From Arthrobacter crystallopoietes (GTDB lineage: Bacteria > Actinomycetota > Actinomycetes > Actinomycetales > Micrococcaceae): DNA of 64,000 nucleotides. Positions 27,754 through 35,608 of this stretch are shown piece after piece. A model generated the notes under the pieces. The model did no database searches. It was not told where the DNA came from and saw only the letters and a list, made by a program, of their open reading frames with translations. Each line of letters begins with the position of its first letter. Position 1 is the stretch's first letter. The stretch is taken from NCBI RefSeq assembly GCF_002849715.1, contig NZ_CP018865.1:1-64000 (forward strand). The letters are read 5' to 3'. The position numbers and the translations under genes were made by a program.

Positions 27754-28627
27754 AACAACACCCGGAACCACGCCCGCCCCGGCAGGCAAGACTTTGCCCG
27801 GGAACGAGGCCATGCTCTCGGTCCGCAACCTGAAGAAGGTTTACAAGACCGACGGCGGCGATATCGAGGCCGTGCGGAACCTGACTTTCGACCTGAAGGC
27901 CGGCGAGCTGGCCTGCCTGGTCGGCCCGTCCGGCTCCGGCAAGACAACCCTGCTCAAGTGCATCTCCGGGCTGATGGCACCGACCGAGGGCGAAGTGCTG
28001 CTGAACGGCACACGCGTCTCCGGGCCGCCGAAGAAGATGGCCGTCGTGTTCCAGGAATACGGCCGCTCCCTCTTTCCTTGGATGCGGGTGCGCGAAAACG
28101 TCGAGCTGCCGCTGAAGAACCAGGGCGTGCCGCGGGCCGAGCGGGACAAGCTCGTCGATGACGCGCTGGAGGCCGTCGGGCTGTCCCACGTGCCGCAGTC
28201 CTACCCCTGGCAGCTCTCCGGTGGCATGCAGCAGCGCGTGGCGATCGCCCGCGCCGTGGCGTACCAGCCCGAAGTGCTGCTCATGGACGAACCGTTCGCC
28301 GCCGTGGACGCGCAGACCCGGGCGGACCTGGAAGACCTGATCCGCACCGTCTGGCGCAAACTCGGCGTCACCGTCCTGTTCGTCACCCACGACATCGACG
28401 AGTCCGTCTACCTCGGCGAACGCGTGATCATCCTCTCCAGCTCGCCGACGGTCATCCAGGAAGACCTGGCCATTGATCTGCCGGACGAGCGCGACCAGCT
28501 CAACACCCGTTCGCTGCCGCGCTTCACCGAACTGCGGCACCACGTCTACGAACAAATCCAACTCGCCAAGCAGGGCCACCGCCCCGCCGCCGCCGTCCGG
28601 ACCGGTACCGGAGTGGCCGTCTCATAG
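27743..28627 (+). CDS. SsuB/TauB-type ABC ATPase
   Basis: 294 residues. Walker A is VGPSGSGKTTLLKCISG near 65, the Q loop is VVFQEYGRSLFPWM, the signature is QLSGGMQQRVAIARAVA and Walker B is VLLMDEPFAAVD, followed by the switch His in FVTHDIDESVYLGE. It energises the two permeases upstream. No binding-protein gene is adjacent; candidates are the two lipoproteins at 18.1 and 32.2 kb. A remnant IS110 element begins about 170 bases downstream. Confidence 0.88.
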   Translation: MQSETTPGTTPAPAGKTLPGNEAMLSVRNLKKVYKTDGGDIEAVRNLTFDLKAGELACLVGPSGSGKTTLLKCISGLMAPTEGEVLLNGTRVSGPPKKMAVVFQEYGRSLFPWMRVRENVELPLKNQGVPRAERDKLVDDALEAVGLSHVPQSYPWQLSGGMQQRVAIARAVAYQPEVLLMDEPFAAVDAQTRADLEDLIRTVWRKLGVTVLFVTHDIDESVYLGERVIILSSSPTVIQEDLAIDLPDERDQLNTRSLPRFTELRHHVYEQIQLAKQGHRPAAAVRTGTGVAVS

Positions 28628-28799
28628 AGCAACGCACAACCAAAGCGTCCAGCACCCGCGTGGTCTGGCACCGTGCGTCGCGGGGAGCCTAGAGATTTAG
28701 GACAGTGGGACCTCATAAAATTGGAGGGACTACTGAAATGGAACGTGCAGAATGTCTGCATCAAAGGACGGTTCATCCAGGAATAATTCAAGGACGATC

Positions 28800-29092
28800 T
28801 GTCGCACAGAGCTGCGAATGCTGCTTTGGACTTGATCCGGTCGGTGTTCTCACCGGCTGTGGCAAGGAGTTGGGCAGCGGTGACGGGACCGACGGCTTTG
28901 GCAGGCACGAGCTCTGGTGCGACTTCGTCGACGACGGTGATCAGACGTTCGTCGGCGTCAGCAATCTTCTCCGCCAGGAACTGGACACGTGCAGCCAACC
29001 CTTGTTTCTGTCCGAGTTCGCTGATGACAGCGACGTGGTGCGTGTCGGCGTGGGTATCGATGCGACATCCACTTTCCAGCCGGTTATTGTCA
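28800..29092 (-). mobile_element. IS110-family transposase remnant with internal deletion
   Basis: The minus frame joins an IS110-type N-terminus (RIDTHADTHHVAVISELGQ, containing the first DEDD-motif Asp) directly to the C-terminal half: EKIADADERLITVVDEVAPE, AVGPVTAAQLLATAGEN and KAAFAALCD. The whole middle of the RuvC-like domain and the C-terminal catalytic Ser region are missing, so it is inactive. Confidence 0.65.
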
Positions 29093-29099
29093 TAATAAT

Positions 29100-29395
29100 C
29101 TGCCCTTTCAGTTCCTGGCGGGACTATGGATCAGCACGGGTCCCCTACAGTGTCAAGCTGGAACGGTACCAAGGGGTCACAGCAAGTCCGCTTGATCGCG
29201 TGGGGCGAGGGTCAGGAATCCAATAATCATGTCCAGTCCATTTTTGAGCGCCGTACGCGAAGATAATCCTATGAGCAGTACCGGACCGCGTGCTGGTGGG
29301 CCGACTCCCCCGGAGGTCGTGTCACCCCGTCGCAGAAGCTTGAGGTTTGGCGGCTCTCCGCGTTTCGTGGTGAATTCCACTGCTGCGATGCACGA
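29100..29395. other. IS110 flank and ISL3 terminal region
   Basis: Spacer between two IS remnants. GGCTCTCCGCGTTTCGTGG near 29350 resembles a terminal inverted repeat of ISL3-type elements, which often begin GGCTCTT. No gene is supported. Confidence 0.35.
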
Positions 29396-30610
29396 TCAGG
29401 CCGCCGTTCTGGCGGCGCATATGAGCATAATACGCGCGGTGTAATTGGCGCTATTTACGAACCCGCGGCCGGTTCTTTTGATTTGTTTGATCGCCGTATT
29501 GTTGGCTTCTACTTTGCTCGTTGTTGCGCCGGTGACGATGAGGACTTCGATCTCCTGCCACCAGCGGCAGACGGTGCGCCAGAGCCGGTTGGTTTCCGGC
29601 TGTCCGGCGCGTTCCACCAGGCGCTGGCGCGTGTCCTTGGCAGCGGCGGCGGCGGCCAGTGAACCTGTCCGTAGCAGTGCGCGCAGCTGTTCCTTCACGT
29701 CCCAGGCTGCTTTCAGCTTTCCGGTGGGATCATCGACGTCGAAGACTGTCTGCAGACGGTTCCGTGCACGGTCCGAAAGGCTCTCGGAGGCGCGGAGCAG
29801 CAGCAGCCGGTTGGCCCAGACCGGGTCGCCGGAACGGCCGCGCCGGCCCTTGGTTTCCTGGGGAAGCCGCTGGCGGACTTCGGTCAGCATGTTGTTCCCG
29901 AGAAGGACCATATGGAACGCGTCGACCGAGACCGCGGCGCGGGGCAGCCACATCCGCAGAGCCTTGCGGAACGCCGCTGACGGGTCGATGGCCACGACCT
30001 CCACGCCGAGCCGCCAGTCCAGCGGGCGGCGAAGAGCCGTCGCCGACGCCCCTGCTGTCCCGACCGTCGACGACGCCGAGAACCTGCCCGCTGTCCAGAT
30101 CCACGATCGTCGTCATCCACGGTTCGTAGCGCTTCCAAGCATTGGTCTCAGGGTCCCTGAAGTAGCGCACGGACCGGAAGCGGTGTTCATCGATTCCCAG
30201 TCTCTTCGGCTGCAGGTTGTTCACATCCGGCAGTTCGGTCATGGAATTGTTCAGGGCGCGCTGGACCAGCCACCACGAGACTCCGAACGCCGCCGCTGTT
30301 TCGGTGGCGGCCCGTGCCGAGCCGATCACGGCGGAGACCAGCGCGTCCTGCAGCCGGCGGGTCGAGCGTGCCCGGCGCGGGACCTCCGCGGTCGACTCAA
30401 CGAAGGTCTGCCGCGAGCATTCGGGCTCGTCGCAGAAGAATCGGCGCTTGGACCAGATCACTTCTACCGGGCCGGCGATGGGAATATCGCGGATCCGCTG
30501 CTTGCGCCGGGGGTGGCGCCGCGTGGCGATCACCCCGCAGGACGGGCATCCGGATTCGAAGGTGTCCCAGGTATAAACCTCGCCTTGTTCGTCGCCATCA
30601 GTTCCGGAAC
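29396..30610 (-). mobile_element. ISL3-family transposase, 5'-truncated and frameshifted
   Basis: On the minus strand the zinc-finger region (ESGCPSCGVIATRRHPRRK, RFFCDEPECSRQTF) and the first DDE segment (RLGIDEHRFRSVRYFRDPE) read in one frame to about 30065. Two single-base lesions near 30035-30065 shift it to the frame EVVAIDPSAAFRKALRMWLP, which runs through SVDAFHMVLLGNNM to a natural C-terminus (KRTGRGFVNSANYTARIML). The N-terminal residues are lost at the junction with the IS3 remnant near 30.6 kb. Non-functional. Confidence 0.75.
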
Positions 30611-31041
30611 CGCCGGGGTGGATGCGTGGCCAGCCGCCGGCGTTCCTTGATCTGCTGGTTCCCTTCCAGCACCCGGTAAAAGGTCGACAGCGATCCCAGA
30701 TAGATCCCCCGGTCCAGCAGCTTCGTATAGACCTGCATGGATGCAAGATCCACGAACTCCGGTGCGTTCAACGTCGAGAGGATCTCGACCCGCTCGGCGG
30801 GGCTGTGGGTTGCCGAGCGTTCCCGGGCAACGTCGGCAGCATGGCCGTAGTGGACATTGGCGGGAGTGTGAAAGCCGATCCCGGAGTGATGGTTGTACCA
30901 GTCCACGAAGCTGCTGATGAATGTCCTGGCCCGCGTGAAGCGAGGCGAACCGTTCCGGGAACTCCGTATGAAGTCATGTCCGTTCGGCTGAGATACCTTC
31001 ATGAGGTGACGGAGCCGGTAGACAGATCTCAGGAGAGACAC
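30598..31041 (-). mobile_element. IS3-family transposase chimera (C-terminal end fused to an N-terminal end)
   Basis: One open frame reads the extreme C-terminus of an IS3 OrfB (RTFISSFVDWYNHHSGIGFH, TPANVHYGHAADVARERS). It then passes directly into an OrfB N-terminus (SPAERVEILSTLNAPEFVDL, GIYLGSLSTFYRVLEGN, KERRRLATHPP). The order is reversed relative to an intact gene and the rve catalytic core is absent. It probably arose by recombination between two copies. Confidence 0.6.
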
Positions 31042-31105
31042 TATGGAGGGGGCAGTCCGTTCAAGGGGTCACACCGGTGATCCCGTCCTACCATCAACGT
31101 TCCGT

Positions 31106-32167
31106 TCAGGTGATTTCGAGAGAGTCATTCCGTCCTCCTTCCGGGAGGAAAAGCGCCATCGGTGGCACTTCCGGGCCGGCGGATTCGGATCCGCTCCACT
31201 CCGCACCTACGATGGATACGAGCTTTGGCTGGCTGTGGTTGACTACCAGTTGGTACACGTCGGGGCGGTTGTAATGCCCCGCAAAGTCGTGGAGAAGTCG
31301 TGCGCGGATGCAGGCGTCAAAGTCAGCATCCGCATAAAGAATGCCTTCCTCGTTGCCGGGCAGTGGCCCGGCAATGATCTGGCCTGCCGGGTTAATAATG
31401 CAGCTACCGCCGGTCTTGGTTGGATCGCGCATGAAGGCTTCATCGGCCTCGGTGGCTGCGAGATCGGCTATCATGGCCTCCGAGTTGACGGTGCAGGCAC
31501 TGATGACAAATGTGCCGCAAGAGTATGCGATGTTCCTACTGGCAAGCAGACTGTTCTCCGGCATGCCTGCTGAACGAGGGGAGAAATTGTTCGGCCAGCT
31601 GGCCACGTGCACCTTGGGATAGGCCGAGGCAACCATGGCCACGGCGAGTGGATTGGAGTTTTCTCCGCATATTAGGGCGCTGATAACGCCTAGTTCGGAA
31701 TCGAAAGTCCGCTGTGTCTCCGCCAGTCCTGAGGCGTGGACAAGCCGTTCACTGGCCGTTGCCACCAATTTCTGGTGTTTACCTGCTACTTCCCCTGCAG
31801 AGTCAATGAAGAGCTGTGTGTTGTACAGCGTCCCGGTAGTGTCGGGAATCCGCTCGGTCAGGCCCATGATCACGTTAATGCGCGCCCGGCGCGCGGCCTG
31901 TGAGAGTGCGTCGATGGTCCCACCGGAGATCTCCACGGATTCACGGAATAGCTTGACCGCCATGCTCACGCTCTTTTCCGAGCTGGCGGGGTGGAAGTAG
32001 TACCAGGAAGGATGACCGGGGATAAAGTTCTCGGGAAAGCCGATCACGTCCGCCCCCGCGGCGCCAGCTTCAGCGATGAAGTCGCACGCTTTTTGAACCG
32101 TAGCGTCCCTGTTTAGCCATACGGGTGAAGCCTGAACTGCTGCCAACTTGGCAGTCTGTTGTTTCAT
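31106..32167 (-). CDS. Nitrilase-superfamily carbon-nitrogen hydrolase (branch 1 nitrilase-like)
   Basis: 353 residues. Catalytic triad E46 (GFPENFIPGHPSW), K133 (GKHQKLVAT) and C167 (ALICGENSNPLA). The first and last motifs have the PSW and CGEN patterns of true nitrilases rather than ureidopropionases. Nitrilases convert R-CN to R-COOH plus ammonia in the cytoplasm. AGAGGA precedes the ATG. It starts 32 bases after the binding-protein gene at 32200, so the two form an operon. With the amidase and tph genes it suggests use of an aromatic nitrile (inference). The C-terminal tail of about 40 residues is divergent. Confidence 0.85.
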   Translation of the reverse strand: MKQQTAKLAAVQASPVWLNRDATVQKACDFIAEAGAAGADVIGFPENFIPGHPSWYYFHPASSEKSVSMAVKLFRESVEISGGTIDALSQAARRARINVIMGLTERIPDTTGTLYNTQLFIDSAGEVAGKHQKLVATASERLVHASGLAETQRTFDSELGVISALICGENSNPLAVAMVASAYPKVHVASWPNNFSPRSAGMPENSLLASRNIAYSCGTFVISACTVNSEAMIADLAATEADEAFMRDPTKTGGSCIINPAGQIIAGPLPGNEEGILYADADFDACIRARLLHDFAGHYNRPDVYQLVVNHSQPKLVSIVGAEWSGSESAGPEVPPMALFLPEGGRNDSLEIT

Positions 32168-32199
32168 GTAAGCATTCCTCTCATGAGCCGTCTGGCTTG

Positions 32200-33177
32200 T
32201 CAGGGCAGGAGTTCGTCCAGGTCTGGCGCTTGGGTCAGCGTGCCGTACTTGAGAGCAGCCTCGCCGAGCTTCTGCATGGAGTCCCGATCAAAAGTCGTCG
32301 GGAAGCTGTTGAGGATCATTTCTTCGCGCAGTTCCGCGTCGATGGCGGTGTAGGTGCCGACGATGTCACGTACTTCCTCGGGGTTGGCTTCGGCGTATTC
32401 CATCGACTTGTTAATCGCGCTCTGGAACTTTTCTACTAGTTCCGGTTCATTTCTGATCATGTCCCCTGTTGCAAAGTAACCATCTATGGCCAGATTCGGG
32501 TCGAAGTCCACGAAATTGTAGGACACCACCCTGGCACCGTTTTTTACTGCCTTGGTCAGGAACGGTTCAACAACCCAAGCGGCATCTACCTGCTTGTTGG
32601 AGATTGCAGCTTCAGCATCCGGGAAGGCCACCTCGACGAATTTGATGGCGGTTTGGTCCCCGCCGTCTTCTTCCACGAGGTGGCGGATGGTCGTGTCGCC
32701 TATATTGGCCAGGGTATTCACAGCTACGGTTTTGCCGGCCAGATCTGCGGCAGACTGAATGGGTGAATCCGATGGCACAACAACTCCGCTGGTGTCTGTG
32801 CCGCTGATCTTAGTTGGTGCCCCGTCCGCAGTTACGAACTTGATGTCAAGTCCTTTTTCTCGGGCGATCATCAGGGAGATGGGATTGCTGTCGGCGAAAT
32901 GATAACTGCCACTGACCACTGCCGGGATGGCGGCTGCTCCACCAACACTGGTCTGGATATTCAGATCTATGCCCACTTCGTCAAAGAAGCCTTTTTCCTT
33001 CCCGAGGAAGATGGGGGCGTTAATGGCGATCGGTGTCACGCCGACCGATACCTTCTGGGTAGCTTCACCCGTTCCGGCAGCATCAGCTGTCGGATCAGCC
33101 GTGCCGCATGCGGTGACGGTTAGGGCGATAATCGACAAGGTCGCGAGACCCGGCAGGATGTGTTTGTTCATCATCAC
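32200..33177 (-). CDS. SsuA/THI5-like ABC substrate-binding lipoprotein, copy 2
   Basis: 325 residues from the GTG at 33177; two ATGs follow immediately and either could be used. Signal peptide with lipobox TVTAC (Cys24). It is paralogous to the 18.1 kb protein: VTPIAINAPIFLGKEKGFFD, VGGAAAIPAVVSGSYHFADS, NTLANIGDTTIRHLVEEDGG, and KQVDAAWVVEPFLTKAVKNG. It would deliver substrate to the 26.1-28.6 kb permease/ATPase set (inference; no other set is in the window). Co-transcribed with the nitrilase. Confidence 0.85.
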   Translation of the reverse strand: MMMNKHILPGLATLSIIALTVTACGTADPTADAAGTGEATQKVSVGVTPIAINAPIFLGKEKGFFDEVGIDLNIQTSVGGAAAIPAVVSGSYHFADSNPISLMIAREKGLDIKFVTADGAPTKISGTDTSGVVVPSDSPIQSAADLAGKTVAVNTLANIGDTTIRHLVEEDGGDQTAIKFVEVAFPDAEAAISNKQVDAAWVVEPFLTKAVKNGARVVSYNFVDFDPNLAIDGYFATGDMIRNEPELVEKFQSAINKSMEYAEANPEEVRDIVGTYTAIDAELREEMILNSFPTTFDRDSMQKLGEAALKYGTLTQAPDLDELLP

Positions 33178-33289
33178 TCACTTTCTATGAAAGTTTTTGA
33201 AAGCCCAGACGTTGAGAGTTCAGTCTTGGACTAGGGGATCACGCCTCGGGACCACATCTCAGCGGGTATGCTGCCGCCAAGCGCGAATG

Positions 33290-33745
33290 CAGCGCTGTAG
33301 AAGCTTTCCTAGGGTAAGCCAGCCGGGCGAAGGCAGTTCGTCAAAATAGAAGTCCGCGCCCCCTGCCCCCAACACAGATACTTTGGGCGATCCAGCCCTT
33401 TGCGGATCTAGTCCTGGGCCATTGCTGATCGGGGCGATGCCGCTCCTGTAGCCAGCAGTATGGCGGCCACGCGGGATTTGGCGTTGACGGCAACTTTGCC
33501 ATAAGGCCATAAGGCCATAAGGGAGTTTAGCCCCGAGCTCGCGCCCTGAAGCGCCCAGGCAGGACGTGTATGGAGGACCTACCACAGGGGTGAAGCTGGG
33601 ACTCCGTCATTCTTGTGCGGTGTGTTGGCAATCGAGTAATTCCGGGGGGAGTCGAAGTCGTCGAAATGGACGCGCAAATACTGGCCTGTCGTGAACATGG
33701 CACGGGTGCCGCTCGGGGAAAGGCAGCTGTACGACGGCGGCATCA
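33290..33745 (-). pseudogene. Decayed TphA1-like ferredoxin reductase
   Basis: Read on the minus strand from about 33740: VVQLPFP, then one frame over GTRAMFTTGQYLRVHFDD and RNYSIANTPHKNDG, matching the FAD region of the intact reductase (VRAIFNAGQYLNIVFDG, RSYSMANPPHKN). After a gap come AAILLATGAASPRSAMAQD, a stop, and IRKGLDRPKYLCWGQGAR, matching MLATGTGFAPVKSIM and IKRPVHFFWGGR. A tandem GCCATAAG x3 lies at 33498-33521. It has frameshifts, a stop and an internal deletion, so it is dead. It lies directly upstream of the copy-2 binding protein. Confidence 0.65.
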
Positions 33746-33854
33746 CTGGTAGGCCATATGAACGTACGTACTGCGCTGCTTGTCAAGGTTTACCTCCTTC
33801 AGATCGTACGGAACGATCCCGATGGTAGATGGAAGTTGAATAAACCAACTAGAG

Positions 33855-33871
33855 ATTTCGCTAAACGAAAT
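33855..33871. promoter_or_regulatory. IclR-type operator upstream of the reductase remnant and copy-2 binding protein
   Basis: ATTTCG-CTAAA-CGAAAT is a perfect 6-bp dyad with the same TTTCG-N5-CGAAA core as the sites at 18062 and 21898. It now lies about 680 bases upstream of the binding-protein start, because the reductase gene between them has decayed. Confidence 0.55.
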
Positions 33872-34260
33872 TCGTTATGCTTTTACGAAAATTAAAGCCG
33901 CAGGCCCGTTCCCTGTCAAGAGTCTGGAGAAAAGGGAATCGGTTTCGGCAACGTGGAACGAAAGCTGCATTGGGATAATTGAGAGCTTGGCGTCACTTAG
34001 CCTCCACGTGTCATTCCTCATGTGGTGCGTCAACGGTTATTTTCGGGTACAGTTATTTTTCATCGAAAATCGAACTTTGCACCGCGCGATGGCGATGAGA
34101 TATTAACCCCTTACCGGCATAACAACTGCGACCGTGGGTAGGTGACAAAAAGAAGACCTCCGGGTGATCTAGAGCTTGTCCAGAGTCCCAACCCGCACCT
34201 AGTCTTCAAGTCCCATCCGGATGCCGTCCTCGCGCCCCAAAGGCCGTCTGCTGCTGGCTA
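33872..34260. other. A+T-rich intergenic region
   Basis: About 390 bases, low G+C, marking the right edge of the catabolic island. TTTTCG and CGAAAA half-sites occur near 34040-34065 but not with the 5-base spacing of the other operators. No gene is supported. Confidence 0.4.
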
Positions 34261-34510
34261 AATGAACCGGGGCCAAAGTTCGCCGAACTGCTGGAAGAAC
34301 CGTTGCTGCGCGATCACACCGCCGCCCAGTACAAAGCGGTGCTGGAAGCAATCGAATTATGAAAGAGCGACCTCAACAGCTACGCCAGAACGCGTAATGA
34401 ACAGCAGTTCCGGAACGAGCTGCGCGCATGCAGGGACTTCTTTAAACGAATCGAACGGTCACCGCTCACAGAAGAACAGGCCCGCGCCGTTGTCTGTCTA
34501 CAGCTGGGGG
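34261..34510 (+). pseudogene. UvrD/helicase-IV-like N-terminal fragment
   Basis: The plus frame reads PGPKFAELLEEPLLRDHTAA, stops at TGA 34360-34362, and continues in frame as LNSYARTRNEQQFRNELRAC and RDFFKRIERSPLTEEQARAV. The last part is the segment that precedes the Walker A motif in UvrD-type helicases (PLTEEQ-RAV). The sequence then ends without the ATPase motifs. Nonsense-interrupted and truncated. Confidence 0.5.
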
Positions 34511-34606
34511 TCAATCCGGGTTATCCACGGCTGAAGATTTTTGGGAGCCGTTGGGGTGGCTCCCCGCCAACGGTAGCGGTGGGTAACCCATGAGGATTGT
34601 CCCCGG

Positions 34607-34864
34607 TTGTGGGCAGCGGGACTTTGCTGCCACGATGCTTCCCCGGATACACGGTCGGCTTGGGAAAAGTGCTCGGGCCGACAGCGGCCAGGAAGTCCCT
34701 GCCTTTACGAGGAACGGGCCGCGGCCGCAGAAGCTGACCTCCTGTCCGGCCTCAATGTGCCCGATGTAGACACGCTGACCTCCCTCATCGCCCGCCTGGC
34801 CATGGACGTCCACCGCTTACATCCAGGCGCCAGCTCCTGCGACGCCATGGACCACCTGCCCTAG
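34607..34864 (+). pseudogene. Possible MarR-family C-terminal fragment
   Basis: From about 34710 the frame reads ERAAAAEADLLSGLNVPDVD and TLTSLIARLAMDV, similar to the last helices of MarR regulators (an acidic AE-DLL-GL segment, then a leucine-rich helix). The upstream HTH is absent. Weak call. Confidence 0.25.
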
Positions 34865-34919
34865 CGCCGTCATCAGGAAGCACTGAAGTGACACCCGATG
34901 ATGCCTGCTGCCCTAAACT

Positions 34920-34939
34920 CCGATAACGGCGCATACGTC
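34920..34939 (+). repeat. dif-like element, copy 1
   Basis: CCGATAACGGCGCATACGTC. It can be read as a left arm ending GATAA, a 6-base centre CGGCGC and a right arm ATACGTCA, the layout of Xer recombination sites. The first of five copies in the same orientation, it lies 63 bases before the remnant gene that opens the maleate block. Confidence 0.6.
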
Positions 34940-35001
34940 ACCTGCGCATTCCCCCTTCCGGCGACTCCCTGGCCACCCGCTGGGGGTGATTCGATGGAAC
35001 C

Positions 35002-35300
35002 ATGACTACAGCTGCCCCTGAAGGTGTTATCCAGAATTTGGCGAGGCTTAACACTGCCTTGAATCAGGTGATCCCGGCCCGAACAGTCGCGACGTAGAAC
35101 ATCAGAGCATTCGGCGACTTGACAGAGATATGGCAGGCCGGGCCGAAGGACTCACCGAAAAGAGACTGGCATTCGGTAGTGTGCATCGCGGAAGTCATCC
35201 GCCGCTTTGACATGATTGCCGTGCAGGAAGTCCGGCGCAGCGTCAAAGCGCTAAGGTTCCTGCTGCAGCGCCTTGGCCAGAACTGGCGTGCAGGTGACTC
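35002..35300 (+). pseudogene. Endonuclease/exonuclease/phosphatase-family protein, nonsense-interrupted fragment
   Basis: ATG 35002 starts a frame (TTAAPEGVIQNLARLNTALN) that reaches AT-stop-NIRAFG at TAG 35095-35097. The family motif there is ATWNIRAFG, so TGG has become TAG. The frame continues as LTEIWQAGPKDSPKRDWHSV, EVIRRFDMIAVQEVRRSVKA and LRFLLQRLGQNW, including the conserved QEV metal-binding Glu. Homology then ends. Truncated and non-functional. Confidence 0.65.
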
Positions 35301-35608
35301 CCGATTTGTCGTTCATCAGATTGCTCATTGCTCCCTCGGACGAATTGCAGACTTCTACCCCGTCTTGAACACTGAAAGGGCATAAATCAGGGCAGGGCCC
35401 AACCCGCGTCCACACTCAAGATCCGCTCGCGCCGGAGGAGGTGGCCGCCGCAATCGGGTTCTCGCGGCGGAGCAAGACCCGTCGTTCCTCAACCCGGTCC
35501 CGCCGAGCCGTTCCGTTGGCGACCGGGTGGCCCCCGATCCAGTCCCGTCCGTTCCATCCGAAAATCCGTCTATGAAATATTTCAGCGGCACAGCAGGTTG
35601 CTGACCTC
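35301..35608. other. Intergenic region, no supported gene
   Basis: About 300 bases between the nuclease remnant and the aldo/keto reductase gene. Minus-strand frames here lack start signals and motifs. Confidence 0.4.

Noticed and set aside
29401..29435. GGCGGCGCATATGAGCATAATA as another dif-like copy
   Set aside because: Lies inside the ISL3 transposase reading frame and lacks the GATAA arm.
34040..34066. Fourth IclR-type operator near TTTTCATCGAAAA
   Set aside because: The half-sites are present but the spacing does not match the TTTCG-N5-CGAAA pattern.
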